Assembly: GCA_018881555.1 (NCBI GenBank) | Contig: JACAXG010000093.1 | Span: forward strand, 2,500,696 to 2,564,695 | Length of the DNA: 64,000 nucleotides | Reading direction: 5' to 3' | Source: Amblyornis subalaris | Taxonomy: Eukaryota; Chordata; Aves; Passeriformes; Ptilonorhynchidae | Shown here: piece after piece, positions 50,975 to 63,218 of the stretch | Position numbering within the stretch: the stretch's first letter is position 1 | How the letters are laid out: each line of letters begins with the position of its first letter | Notes under the pieces: generated by a model | Databases searched by the model: none | Seen by the model: the letters and a program-made list of their open reading frames with translations, nothing else | What the model was told of the DNA's origin: nothing | Position numbers and translations under genes: made by a program

Positions 50975-51424
50975 GGGCTGGACCGTGTCCAGGGAAGGGA
51001 ACAGAGCTGGGGAAGGGGCTGGAGCACCAGGAGNGGCTGAGGGAGCTGGGAAAGGGGCTCAGCCTGGAGAAAAGGAGGCTCAGGGGGGACCTTCTGGCTC
51101 TGCACAACTCCTGACAGGAGGGGGCAGCCAGGAGGGGTCGGGCTCTGCTCCCAGGGAACAGGGACAGGATGAGAGGGAACAGCCTCAGATTGCACCAGGA
51201 GAGGTTTAGGTTGAATATTAGGGAACATTTCTTCGTTAAAAGGGCTGTCCAGCCATGACACAGCTGCCCAGGGCAATGGTGGAGTCCCCATTCCTAAAGG
51301 GATTTAAAAGCCGTGTGGATGTGGCACTGGGGACGTGGGTTAGTGGTGGCCTTGGCAGTGCTGGGGAGTGGTTGGACTCAGTCTTAAAGGTCTTTTCCAG
51401 CCCTGAGGATTCCGTGGTTCCATG
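50975..51424 (+). mobile_element. CR1 LINE 3' region, longest sense copy
   Basis: About 450 bp in sense orientation, from 'ggggctggaccgtgtccagg' through 'gagctgggaaaggggctcagc', 'gaacagggacaggatgagagg', 'gaatattagggaacatttc' and 'ggttagtggtggccttggc' to 'aaggtcttttccagccctg' and the decayed terminal 'gattccgtggttccatgg'. It is the reference copy for this subfamily in the window. No coding frame of ORF2 remains. Confidence 0.95.
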
Positions 51425-52278
51425 GTGGAGCGAGCCATGGAAGGTGGATAACGCACAATGGGGGGCTGTGGTGAACCTGCTCAGCAGTGGGTGTCACCTC
51501 TCCCAGCTCGGGGGGTGCCCAGGGGGTGCACCCCCAGTGTTCCCTCTGCGGAATTCAGGGATGAAGTGCTCAGGAGGGGAAGAACACATTCACAGCAGTG
51601 AACAAGGCACATCACAGAGTTGGTGATGGAGTTGCTCGTACCTTTCCCCAAAGAGGATGGCAGGTGACTTGAAAGCATAATTTACTTAATTAAAACAAGC
51701 CAAGGCAGGGAATGGNGAAAACTGAGATGGGATCTGGGCTTTTGGGGGGTTGAGTGGCCNCAGATGATTACAGGCTTCTGTTTCCTTCTTCAGCTTGTTT
51801 ATTAACAAGTGCTGGAATCAGCAGCAAGTTTTTAAGGGGTAAATAACTAGATTGTAATTTGTTTCAAGATNTGTTCTAATTTTTTGATGCAGTGTTCATG
51901 TATGTACATTCCTACTCATACTGGATTAAAATCAGAACAGCTGCTGCTGTGGGACTTTTGATAAGCTGCTACCTGCAAAGCAAAAATATATTTTTGTTTT
52001 AAATACTTATTAAAGAGCTCCTGGTATTTGAGACATTTGTGTATCAAGAAAATATTGTGGGTCACCTTTAAAATGGTATGTAAGCATGGTAATCAGGATG
52101 GGCTAATTAGGAAATCTGAAGGCTGTAAATAGTATTTACTTTCATTAATTAAATAGTATTTGAAATGTTATGAGGGAAGAATGTGGCCTATCTGGTGTTC
52201 TCACCTCATCTTCTGTTTACGGGAAGGTCACCATACAATAAGCCAGAGTACAAGATCTGTGTGTGTGTAAAATACATA

Positions 52279-52300
52279 AATATATATATATATATATATA
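52279..52300. repeat. TA dinucleotide microsatellite
   Basis: Eleven alternating TA units, preceded by GTGTGTGT at 52259-52268. Likely polymorphic. Confidence 0.92.
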
Positions 52301-53799
52301 CATGAATAAGATACAATTAGAGGAAAGCTGTTCCTTCCAATATGGAATTTATTGTACAGAAACTTGAGCGGCTCCATCTGATGCTCATTAACTCTGCAGC
52401 CTGCGAGCGTGTACGGCAGAGCTGCGGGTGGAGACAGGAGAAATATGAAATATGGCACAGAAGATTTTACTTGAGCTTGCACCTGCTAAGCACAAGGAGC
52501 CAAACCTTCAGCTGGTGTCAGCCAATAGAAATCTCTGCCTGCAGAGGAGCGACACTGATTTACACCAGCCAAGGATCTGGCCGGGGACGTTACTGCCTTG
52601 GCATTATGGACACGGCAGCTGGTGCTGACTTGTTAAGAACAAAGGACCACATGCCAAAAAGCCCATTAAAAGGAGCTCCTTTGATGTTTCACTTCATCTG
52701 GTATAAATTTAAAATGGAGGAGGCTGTCAGTTCTCCTTAGTCTAGACATTTTGTGTCACCGGGTCCGTGTCACGCTGCAGTGTGACCTTCACGTACTGCA
52801 TCCCCAGAAATTGAGGGTTCGATCCTTCCAGGCATGGAAAACTCAGTGAGGAATTGACTGTCCTTTTACTGGTGACTCTGGGAGGTGCTGCCAGCCTTTG
52901 AGGCAGCCCCCAACCTGTGTGATGGGCAATAGCTGTTGCCTCTCCTTATCTTGGAGCTTATTTATTCATTTTTGGAAGGAAGGGGATGCCTCCTCTTTTC
53001 TGGAGGGCCCTTTTACATTTTTGGAGTGCCAGATCTTCAGCTTTGCTCCTNGTCTCAAATGCCTGCTGCCAGTGCCCCCATGATCTAGTGGGACAAAGGA
53101 AGGGGTGGTGATGCTCTTNGGGTGTAAGAGAAGCAAGGGATCAGTATGGAGGGGTATTCTTTGTTATTCTTTTTATTTAAAGTACAGGACTTAGAAGAGA
53201 GGTGTGGCCTTTTTCCTGTCATATGGAGGCAAAGCTACCCCTGGAGATGGTGGGCAATGATGTCAGCAAGAGGGATGGGGGATGCCCAGGGTCGTGTCAC
53301 CCAAAGCTGGTTTTCAGTGACAGCACTGTGATGTCACAGTGACCCTGGCTGAGATTATTTCCCTATGGAATTGATTGTCCTTTAACCTTTCTCTGCTCTT
53401 TAAGGCAATGAGCAGCCAGGGATGGTTGGGTTTTCTTGGGGTTTGTTTCTTTGAGGTTTTCTTGTGGATGTTTTTTGGTTTTGTGTGTTTAAGGGCATGA
53501 TCATAAAATCATTGGACTGGAGTTGAAGTTTCCTTCAGGAAATGAGCCTTTTGAGGATTAAAGGCTGAATTTTATGTTACGGCACAGAGCAATGAACCTA
53601 TTGGGTAGAGAGGCCATTGTCTCTCTAGAAGACAGAAGGATGTCTGCCCTGTTAATGTTATGGAACACATTTTTATGAGTGAAATTTAGAATTATTTCCC
53701 CAAAGATATACATGTTGTCTGAAGATCCAGGTTAAAGTTCAGCACTCCTTGTTTTGGCACATGAAAACAGAGGGTTTGATTCTTCCACTGTTTTCCGTC

Positions 53800-53862
53800 T
53801 CGGTCAGTTTGGATTCGATGACGCTAAAGGTCTTTTCCAACCTACACAATCCTATGATTCCA
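53800..53862 (+). mobile_element. CR1 LINE 3' terminus
   Basis: Short sense copy: 'tttggattcgatgacgct', 'aaaggtcttttccaacctac', 'acaatcctatgattcc'. Confidence 0.92.
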
Positions 53863-54936
53863 CGGCATTTCTATCTCGAGCTCTCAGAGTTGGTAAAAAT
53901 GTGAGACAATTTGAAGGGGAAGACTCTGGAGGGTGTGAGTCACTCGTTAGCACTCTGGGCAAGCGGCGGCGGCCGGAACACCAGAATCATTAAAATAATG
54001 ATTAAAAGAGATGGGCTCTGTGGATTCAGTGACTGCGTTATGCCGCTGGAGTAAAGGGCCTCATTTTTCCCTAATTCACACTTGGTTTAAACCAGGAACA
54101 ACTCTTGTGCAGTCTGTGAAATGAATACTTGGCTCGGCCTGGCTGCGGTAAATTATCAGAAAGAGCTGAACTGGGTGCCTCGGACATGATGAGAATTCCA
54201 AGTGGTCGACGCATTTCTTACCCTGCAAATCACCATTTAAATGTTCTGAATCATCCTGAACGTATTTTTTTTTTTCTTAAGTCACACTGCATCAGATTAC
54301 TCCTTGAGTCACTACAATAGCGTCTGATGGCTTCCAGCGTGACATCCTGGAAATGCAAACACGGGCGTCTTAACTCCCAGGTTTCGGGATCGCGGCCGTT
54401 ACGGGGAATGTCTTCAAAGTGCAGCAGTAAATTTCAAAGTATTTTTCAATAACTGTTGCCATGGTTCTTAACAATATGAACAGACATCCTCTNGCTCTGA
54501 GGACTGGTTGCCTGGGAGCGTTGGGTCTGTTCAAGACGCGGCTTTGGCACAGCATGGCCAAAAAGCCATGACAAGAAAAACTGTGAAGATTCGAGGCGTG
54601 AGCCTAAAAACCGAAGACTGATTATCCTAAATGAGAAAATAATGACCAGGTACTTGACCAACCTCCAAATTATGAAAGGTTTAATGAAAGGGAAATATTT
54701 GTTGCCTTTCATCCTCTCCCAGCTCATAGGAAGGAAAAGGGAAAAATGTTAGCAAAATATACAAAAACTGTAGTCCACCAGCTGGATGTCGGGAGCTCAC
54801 TGGAGCGAGCAGTCAAACCAAATCGTGTGGGTGGGTTATTAGCTGACCACTCAAACATCCTGCAGCAATAATACCCTCTCATGGTTCGGGGTGTAAGATG
54901 ATCTCCTGCAGGTGCCAGGCAGGAACATTTCCTTTT

Positions 54937-55170
54937 CGTAGAATCACAGGATCATTAATGTTGGCAAAAGTCCTCCAAGATCAGCAAGTCCAACACCACC
55001 ATGTCAACTAAAGCGTATCGCCAAGTGCCACATCTCCTGCTGCTTGGAACACCTCCAGGGATGGCGACTCCTCCTGGGAAGCCTCTTCCCGTGATTACCC
55101 ACTCTCGTCAGTGAAGAAATTCTTCCTGATGTCCAACCTGCACCCGCCCTGGTGCAACTTGAGACCATTA
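54937..55170 (-). mobile_element. CR1 LINE 3' fragment
   Basis: Antisense copy from 'cgtagaatcacaggatc' through 'aacacctccagggatggcg' and 'gaagaaattcttcctgatgtcc' to 'ggtgcaacttgagaccatt'. More diverged than the copies at 13350 and 39692. Confidence 0.9.
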
Positions 55171-57193
55171 AGCTGCACCATTTCTCTGGTGCAGCTGCGG
55201 CAAACCCTCCTTCCACCAAAACTCTTCATGGAAATCGGAGCTGGTGCATCACATCCCCTCCTGAGCAGCACTTTGCTACCCATTCCCTCCCTAGAATAAG
55301 TGCTGTTCCCTTTTTTAACACCGAGGGAGAAGATAAATTAACTATTTGCAAAATGCTTTGAGAAAATAAATCGGCCATCAGCACGGAGAGGCTGATTGTT
55401 AGGGGCTGGTGATGAGCTGGGTTTGGGATTGTTTGCTCTGAAGCCACGACACTAATTTTGCCCAAAGCCTTCTGTAAACAAGCTGTTTCTTGACATTAAG
55501 AAGCTCTTCCTACTTTGGACTGATTATAGGTTTGAAGCCTAACAGCTCTTAGGTACACTTTCTTTTCTAAATGATTGCAACTTTCTGCAGTCAAATATTA
55601 GCTTTTGCCAAAAGAAAGCCTCTTCCTTTCTGAGAAATGTGGCCACAGCTGCCAACATGGTTTAAAAAACCCCAAAAGAGGTAGNTAGGAGAAAGACAAC
55701 CTTTTTGTTAGAGATAATTTTTTAATCTGGACTCTTAGCTTGAGGTGTTATNGATATAGCTGAGATAATTAAGCTTTATCCCCACCAGGCAGGGCTGTTT
55801 GAAGAAGCATTAATACAGGTGCAATGACACGTTCATGGGGAGGAATGGGCTGCCTGATCCTCTCTCTTCAAGCTTGCAAAGTTACCTTGACTTTGGATAT
55901 TGACAGTTCTGGGAATGGAGCTGGGTACACAGCCCAGCCCTGTTTCTCAGCATCCAACCCCAGGTTTTTGTTGAAAGGTGAATCGAGACCTTGTCAAACA
56001 TCACATTTTGAATAGAGAGCGTGGGCAGAGCTGCANTACCAGGAATTCAGGTGGTTTCCATGGATGTTAATGCCGAGCAGCAGCTCATGCTGCCTCTTGC
56101 AAATGAGGCATTTGACAGAAAGCATCAGGAGGCAGTTTGGGACACGGGTCTCCCTGCTGGTCAGCGGGAATTTCAGGGAAAACATCTGAATTTCGCAGCC
56201 CTCCTGGCCGACTGCAGCTCGCTGACTGATCACAAGCGATGTCTTTTCCTCGGCAGTGATCTGAAAAATAAATTCTCCGTCCTCTCTTGCATCCCTTGAC
56301 AAACACTGGAATAACTAATGATGCTGTCCTGGCGCTCCATGTTTCCATTTCTCTGCGTTCCCAGGCTGTGGAGGTGATGTGCTCTGTTTGCTGATATCTG
56401 AGATTGCGTGGCTTAGCTGTGCCNGTCCTTGATTCATGATGAGGATTGAGCCATCAATCTCTGTCATCCAGGGGTTGGAGTCTTGGTTGGGATCATGGAT
56501 GGCTGCTCGAGGCACGTGTGGGTCTGCACAACCCACGCCTGGGTCTAAATCTTGAAGGAGGTAGAAGTTTCTCACATTTAAGGAATGTTAATTCCCGCTC
56601 CTCTCGGCTTGGGGTATTGGCAGCATCAGCTCCCAGCACGGAGGTCTGGGAGAGCACAGCAGCTCAGGATGTGGGGCTTTTATTAAATTAAAACAAAACC
56701 CCCCAGCAGGTGGTCTGTGATGTGAAGCCTCCCTCCAGTGGGGATGTCTCATCTCATTAGGGACACACAGGGATAGGGACACACAGGGAATCAACCCTGG
56801 GAGTCTCCTTCCCCAGCCACCTCTGGGGCTGACTCGGTGGCCAGGGAGGATTTGCAGCCCTGGCTCTGCTGAAATGAACTTTGGCCGGTTTCGGAGAAGC
56901 ACTTTGTCACAAATCATCAGAAATCCACGCNGGAACACTGGGAAGGGTGTTATATGCAAGGATGAAAAGCTGAATTATCCTGTTGTAAAGTGAAATNGAA
57001 AAAAAGAAGCAGCAACAATGAAGCAGGGGATGTTTGCCTGGATTGTGTGTGTCTCGAGGAAAGGCGAGTTTAACCTGCTGTAATGCAGGGTCACTTCCCG
57101 TTAGCAAAACCCCCTGGAGGGAGAGAGGGGGAAATGTAAAAAGATACTTTACAGTAAAACAATATCCTTCTTTTACTCAGAGATCAAGGATTC

Positions 57194-57213
57194 TTTTTTT
57201 TTTTTTTTTTTTT
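57194..57213 (+). repeat. Homopolymer T run (20)
   Basis: Twenty T followed by AG and eight A, so the two runs could pair as a weak hairpin. Confidence 0.88.
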
Positions 57214-57782
57214 AGAAAAAAAAGGATCTTTTGAAAACCTACCCTTGGTTTTACAGAATGTTTTTAACTCCTCCAATATCGTGTGGTTTTCACTAAGTCG
57301 TTATTTAAGAATTGAGCTGTTGTCATCTTCTTTCTTGCACAAGGCAAAAATGACTCCTCTCCAAATGGAATCATGACTTTGTTCCTTAAATTTTCTCCTA
57401 TAAGCAGCTGAACTTTTACAACTCAGACCTATACTGGCTGAATTTTATTAACGGAGTCATTCTGCTTTCTGTTTCTTTGAGTTTTGCTCTGCCGTATCTC
57501 CCAAAGCATTACACTTGCATGTCTTTGTTCATTAGTTTTAAAGCCTTTCTTCAGCTGGGNTAATAGAAAAAACATATATTTCTGGTCATCCAGTTGCAAT
57601 TCTGGCTATTCTCAGTGGGGCATATATATTTCAGGTTNGGTTCGTGGGGATTTAGATATACAATTCCAGATAGTCTTAATGAGAGTAACAGCCCTAATTC
57701 CCCACACAGAATATTAAAAACTGGTCCAGGGTGTAGAGAGTGAAACGCTGTGATCTTACCTTTAAGTACCTTTGCCTTGTTC

Positions 57783-57801
57783 TTTTTTTTTTTTTTTTTT
57801 T
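57783..57801 (+). repeat. Homopolymer T run (19)
   Basis: Nineteen T in an AT-rich intron segment. No associated retroposon seen. Confidence 0.88.
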
Positions 57802-58378
57802 AATTCCCAAATATCATTTGCATCTGCATTCGTTAGTTTAAAGGAATTGGGAGCTGCTGTGAGAAGGAGGGAGCTGATCTTTGGCGCCCGTGGCTGGTTT
57901 GCTTGGCTGTGTTTTCCTGGGCATTGGCTGCACCTGGGTGCACCTTTTGAACAGAAAGGTTAATTCAAGGGGGAGTTGGAAGAAAGAATTTAGCAAATGG
58001 ACTCTCTTGTTATTCTGATTGCCTTCAGTGTTAGACAAGAACAAGATGCACCTTTTTTTATTGCCTTAATTAACTACCAAAAAAAAAAATCCCTACCATA
58101 CTGTGAATCTAATAAGGATTAAGATTTAGTTAGAATATTAGAGCAAGATCCACAAGGAAGACACTTTTCACGCAGGAAGGATGTGGTGGTTTTATACCTG
58201 AATTTCATGAGGCATCGTGGGGTTTTTTAATTCTTTCTCAAAAGGAAACCTTTTATCATAAAATGCTGAGAAGCATCTATCACCTTTTTCTAATTTCAGA
58301 TCCCATTCCTAGTTTTGTTCATGGATTTCTTTTCCTTCTCTCCTAATCCATGTCTGCTGTCCCCCAGGCCTTGTGGGG

Positions 58379-58400
58379 AAAATGCCACTGGTGGCATTTT
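58379..58400. repeat. Near-perfect palindrome
   Basis: AAAATGCCAC and GTGGCATTTT form perfect 10-bp arms around a central TG. It could bind a dimeric factor or form a short hairpin in RNA. Confidence 0.85.
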
Positions 58401-59711
58401 TTCAGCAGGGAAGGGCTGCAGAGAGGAGAGAAGGTTTTCTCCACTTGCACTATGTGTAAGACATTTCCTGCAGCTTAATTCCCCGTCCTTGAAGGTTCCT
58501 GTACTTACACTTGGAAGCCAATATCCAGGAATAGCTGGTGTGGTAGTTAGGAGTAAATGGGGTGTGAATACTCCAGGCAGCTCTTCTNTCTTTCGTTCAG
58601 ATCAATATTCTGAGTTAGAGAGGAGAGATGTGACTGGNAGCCTTGTCCCTCACTCCCTCTGGTCTCCCCTGTTTTACCCTTCTCCCCTACAGCCCATTTT
58701 GACCCCGCTGACGATTCCTGCTGTAGTTTTGGGGAGCCCAGCAGCAGGAAATGTCCCTCCTGGGGACACAGCAGGGCTGGAGCAGTTTGACAGTGAAGAA
58801 GCTGTCTGGCTTCACAGCACACATTTGTTGCACAGACTATTGCTTGATGTGGAGGCAAATTCCCTCCCCCTGTGATGCTGCCATGGATGAGCAGAAACTC
58901 TTTCTCCTTTCCTCTCTCTTCTCTGTTTGCTGCTGGCCAGTGAATGATTTTAATTTAAAAGGTGATTTAATGAGATAATCTGTTTTCCATTCAGGTTCTT
59001 TCTGTGGCTTAGCTCCCCTCCTTTTTTTCCCCCCTCTCTCCATCTGATACCTTGGCTGCCTGAGTGAAAGGACTTCCTCCCCTGCTGCTCTGCAGTTACT
59101 CAGTGCTACCTGCTGCTTTCTTCATCTGCTCCTACCCCACTGCTTGTTCCTACCTCCTCCCACAGCCACCCTTTGGGTCCATGACCCCATTCCCCTGTCC
59201 CGGTGTTTTGTCCCCTCTCTATGTCCTCAGCCATTGGTGGAACTGCAGTGTGTGACTGCAGGAATGGGATCAGTCAGGGAAGGAAGGAACAGGTCCCTGT
59301 ACATGGATGAGCTCTGGGGGGATTTTTACAGAGTTGAGTCCATCCTGTTTCTTGAGAGCATTTGCATCGAAACTATTTCCATCTGAGAAAAGAGGTTGGT
59401 TGTGACAAAAGGGAAATATTTGCAATGTATGAAAAGCAAGGAGAAAATTAAGTTATATCAGGGAAAAGGAGAGCTTGGATGCTACCCCAGAATTTGGGAG
59501 CTCAGTGGGCACCTCCTTGAGCAGATTTTCTGTAAGGCTGTGAAATTGCTCTGGATGGGCTTCATCTCAATGAATTGAATTTTTTAAAAAGGGTTCTTGG
59601 TTTGTTTTTTTTTCTGTTTGTGCTGATCTTCAGGGATCCCTCACGAGAGGATCCCCTGAGGAGCTGACTCCTTCTCACTGTATGGGCAGTCACAGAAAGG
59701 AGCTGAAGATG

Positions 59712-59771
59712 TTATGGTTGGAGTCGATGATCTCAGAGGGCTTTGCCAACCTAAACAATTCCGTGGTTCTG
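59712..59771 (+). mobile_element. CR1 LINE 3' terminus
   Basis: Short, diverged sense copy: 'tatggttggagtcgatgatc', 'gggctttgccaacctaaac', 'aattccgtggttctgtg'. Confidence 0.85.
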
Positions 59772-60015
59772 TGCTCCAGACTCTCTGATCCGCAGGGAAA
59801 GGGAAAAGCAGTAAATGCTGTATGTGAATGCCTCTGATTTCCTCAGAAATACAGGAGAGTCAAAAAGAGACATGAGCCAGTCAGGTCACTAAAATGCACA
59901 GGAGACCATCACTTTGTGGAAAAGAGTATTTCTTATCTGTTGTGAGTGGATTAAGGATTGGGAAAGTGAACTGAAAACTTCCCACGCTGCAGGATCTGGT
60001 TTTAGTGAAGGACAA

Positions 60016-60165
60016 CACAGAATCAGAGAAACACACAATCATTTAGGTTGGAAAAGCCCTTTAAGATCATTGAGTCCAACCATCACCCCAGCACTGCCAA
60101 GNCCACCACTGACCCCTGTCCCCAAGTGCCACATCCACAAGTTCTTTAAATACTTCCACCCTTTA
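60016..60165 (-). mobile_element. CR1 LINE 3' fragment
   Basis: Antisense copy: 'acacagaatcagagaaacac', 'catttaggttggaaaagccc', 'gtccaaccatcaccccagc', 'ccaagtgccacatccac'. It closely resembles the copy at 48769 and lies next to an oppositely oriented CR1 at 60300. Confidence 0.92.
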
Positions 60166-60299
60166 TCGTGGACTGGCCCAAAGGAGGAAAACACCTCTAA
60201 TCTTCACTCTGTCCTCAACCAAGACATGGGAAAGAAGTCCAAGAGAGGGGCAGCTGGGACTAAGTCAGCAGAGAAAAGAATTATGTTAAATCTGCTTTT

Positions 60300-60617
60300 A
60301 AAAAAGCTGACAAGAAAGATGAAGGGACCTCTACAAGGGCCTGGAGGGACAGGTCAAGGGGGAATGGCTTCCCACTGCCAGAGGGCAAAGTTAGATGGGA
60401 AATTAGGAGGAAATTCCCCCCTGTGAGGGTGGGGAGGNCCTGGCACAGGTTGCCCAGAGAAGCTGTGGCTGCCCCATCCCTGGAAGTGTCCAAGGCCNGG
60501 TTGGATGGGGCTTGGAGCAACCTGGGCTAGTGGAAGGTGTCCCTGCCCATGGCAGGGGGTGGAACCAGATGATCTTTAGGATACATTTCAACACAAACCA
60601 TTCCAGGATTCTAGGAT
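60300..60617 (+). mobile_element. CR1 LINE 3' region
   Basis: Sense copy with blocks 'acctctacaagggcctgg', 'ggaatggcttcccactgcc', 'gtgagggtggggagg', 'gcacaggttgcccagagaagc' and 'gtccctgcccatggcaggg', ending in 'ccattccaggattctagg'. Its first 170 bp match the CR1 at the right edge of the window. It ends about 375 bp before the exon at 60995. The left border is approximate. Confidence 0.93.
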
Positions 60618-60994
60618 TTAAAACTGGTTAAACCTCNTCAAAATTATAGTTACGGATTCAACGGTGGCTGCCATGAACACCAGGGTCCAAGGGGTTTTGG
60701 GATCAGGGTTTTACCCCCTCTCCAGTGGAGTGGGTGCCTCGGAAGCATCTCCCATCTCTGATATTTCCAGCGCCCCATTCTGGCTCCGTGCAAAGTCACA
60801 GCAGGAACCAGCAGCCAAAAGGTCCAACTGGTACAACGCTTTTCCATGAAATTCTTTGGATGAGAAGGACATTGCTCAGCACCTGCAACGTCAGGATCCA
60901 GCCACGCCAATGAAAATTATGTGGANTGGAGGGCTGGGGAAAACAAATATTCCCATGTTACAGGATTTGGGGTTGTTTTTTCTGTTTTCCACAG

Positions 60995-61275
60995 GAACAC
61001 AAATGCTGTGGGGAAGCAGGAAGAGGAGCAGCACAACAGCCCCTGGTTTCCTTCCAGATGCAGCATCCAGAGAAGCAGTGGCTGCTCCTACTGATGGCTC
61101 ATCCAAAAGGACAGATCCCTCCAAAGACACCTCCAAAAAAGCCAAAGAGATCCAAGCACAGGGTGTCCCGAAACCAAAAATGTCTGTCTCCAACAGCGTG
61201 TGCAACATGAAAGTGTCGTCGGGAATCCTCCGGGAAGAAAATGTTCGCAGGCAAAACCAGCTCCTAAAAAGTAAG
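60995..61275 (+). CDS. C10orf90: Downstream coding exon, C10orf90-like gene
   Basis: An acceptor with a long T/C stretch (GTTTTTTCTGTTTTCCACAG) ends at 60994. The first two bases complete the glycine codon opened by the last base of the large exon (G|GA), so the phases fit. About 93 codons follow without stop: GTQMLWGSRKRSS, a Lys/Ser/Asp-rich middle (SKRTDPSKDTSKKAKE), then SVSNSVCNMKVSSGILREEN and RRQNQLLKSK. The peptide is basic and hydrophilic, without a domain I recognise. Two donors compete: AAA|GTAAGG ending the exon at 61270 (phase 1) and AAG|GTACAA ending at 61275 (phase 0). The first has the better intron side and the second the better exon side. The exons with the ALMS motif expected for this family would lie to the right of the window. 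Confidence 0.65.
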
Positions 61276-63040
61276 GTACAAATCCTACTGNGGTTGTCAG
61301 GAATATGGTTTCAATAATAAGATGAGATCAGTCTCAAAGAAAAAAGAAAAAAAAAAAAAGTGAAATAATGGAAAGTCAGGCCATTTTTGTCCAGCTTTAA
61401 GTGCTGAGCGTGAGTCATCTGGTGAGAGATCAATCAGCTAATCTGACTGTATACANTGCTATGGTTAATAGAAAACAAGATTAAAACGGCAAAGATAGGC
61501 TCAGATTCCCAAGAAAATCTTGAAAAAGCATTAAAATTGTAAAGTCAAGCAGCCCCAGTCCAACCGAGCAATACCAGAAGTGAGGTTATTTTTACAACCG
61601 TGTTCTGATACCTTTCTTGCACTTCTGCAACTTTTTTTTTTTGACACAACAAGCTGAACTGTGATTACCAACAAGGTTTTGGCATGTAAAACGTTAATTT
61701 CTTCAGGTTCAGCAGTGGCTGGGATGTCTTAGCTCCAACATTTATTCTCCCAGCTCAAATGCAGATGACACAAGCAGCTGTATTCATGCATCAGGTATTT
61801 TTGCAGAAGATAACTGAGATTAACTCAGGTTTCATATCAATATGTTTGGGAGAAATTTATTCCTTAAAAATGTTATAATGGTCATGTAGCTTTTTTTTCT
61901 TACAGCTTTTTTTCATAACAGAATTTTTTTTAGAATTTTTGTCATTATTGAGCATAAAGCATAAATGTAACACATGTAGAAGCCTAAATTCTGCTTTCAG
62001 TGCCTGAAGTGAAATCATCCCATTCCCCTGACTGGAAGTGACTTTGTTTTACAAANGGGAAGCATCCACGGAGATCTGTCAAAGACCCACTTAATCCACA
62101 CCTCTGTAAACCTGGCTTATGGAGGAATTTAATTTCATGTTCACAGGTTTCAAGGTTTAATCCAAAATGTTGGCGAGAACAGTTTTAGGGAGGAAGTACG
62201 GTTCAGGCTTTTATAAGGCAAATGTACCCTACACAGATCTTTTTAATATGTTTTTTAAGTACAATATAATATGTACAATATGTCATAAAGAGGAAAATAT
62301 TTTAAGTTTATTGTAACCAAAAATTGAAATAAAACAGTAACGGGCTGTATTCCCAGATATTTAGTTCTAGAAATCAAATTATTTGGCAAGGAAGAAGTGC
62401 TCCAGTGTGACTTTTCAAAACAGTTCATATGGAGCTCTTCCGAAGTTCCTTTGTTATTTTGGATTCGTTCTGTCCTCTGAATGAGAATCCTGTCAGCTCT
62501 GATTTTTGAGCACACAGCCTCTTTTGGTCCTAATTTGTGCAGGGAGTATCAGTCAGTGAGCATTAAAACTTAATTATAAGCATAGAAAATAATCCCTTTT
62601 TCTCAATGTGAACCGACAGCTTTCATAGTAATACACTACAATGCACAATAACCTTTTGTTGATTATTTTTTCCATGGAATCTTTTCCACTGGCTGATGGA
62701 TACGTAGAAATGATANAAAGCAAACTGGATTATAAACAACAGTGGTGCTGATGAAAGTCTCAGCGTGGTCAAAGGGGAATTATACGTGGTTAAAGCCCAT
62801 AACAGTATTATTTTCTGCAATAAATTGGAGTGAACTCCAACTGCAAGATATGCTTTGCTTTCNGTGGTGCAACTTTTGGGAAGGGAGCTCCAGCAAGCAG
62901 AGCTGAGTGTCCCAGAGGTTTAACTGGGACTGTGCGCCTAACAAACTTTTAAATCTCTCCAAGGTGCTGATGAATTCCGTGGCTGGAGGGGCAGCACAAA
63001 GGAGCCCCCGGCGGAGGAGGAGCGGGAGCNGGGCAGGAGG
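61276..63040. other. Probable intron, AT-rich
   Basis: Single-copy AT-rich sequence with A and T runs near 61345-61360 and 61631. No exon or repeat family recognised. Confidence 0.5.
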
Positions 63041-63115
63041 GTGGCACTGGCCAGGGTGGCACTGGCCACGGTGACCCTGCCCAGGGTGACCCTGCCCAGG
63101 GCCCGCTCCCCAGGG
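63041..63115. repeat. 15-bp minisatellite, five units
   Basis: Units start at 63041, 63056, 63071, 63086 and 63101. The first two are GTGGCACTGGCCAGG and a one-base variant. The next two are identical GTGACCCTGCCCAGG. The last is degenerate. Confidence 0.9.
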
Positions 63116-63218
63116 GTGGCTTGGGGGAAGAATGCACTCACCTGGCCAGAAGCCAACTCCCAGCTGGAGAAAACCCCAGCAGCCCCATGGACACTGCGGG
63201 TAAAGCATCAATTTGTCT

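Larger units (their letters stand above)
46831..60994 (+). other. Probable 14-kb intron
   Basis: The donor at 46831 leaves phase 1 and the acceptor at 60994 takes phase 1, so a single intron is consistent, although a small symmetrical exon could be hidden inside. It holds six recognised CR1 copies and several homopolymer or TA runs. No other exon has both splice sites and a compatible frame. Frames at 52342-52740 and 58315-58875 were looked at and not accepted. Confidence 0.5.

Noticed and set aside
52342..52740. 132-codon frame on the + strand
   Set aside because: No splice context compatible with the exon chain and no family resemblance.
52816..52826. GGTTCGATCC, similar to a tRNA B box
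   Set aside because: One base short of the consensus, with no A box or cloverleaf upstream.
58315..58875. 186-codon frame on the + strand inside the intron
   Set aside because: An acceptor-like CTGTCCCCCAG ends at 58369, but read in phase 1 from there the frame hits a stop after about 29 codons. The long frame has no donor of fitting phase and no recognisable protein.
59914..60426. 170-codon frame on the + strand
   Set aside because: It runs across two CR1 fragments in opposite orientations, so it is not a gene.
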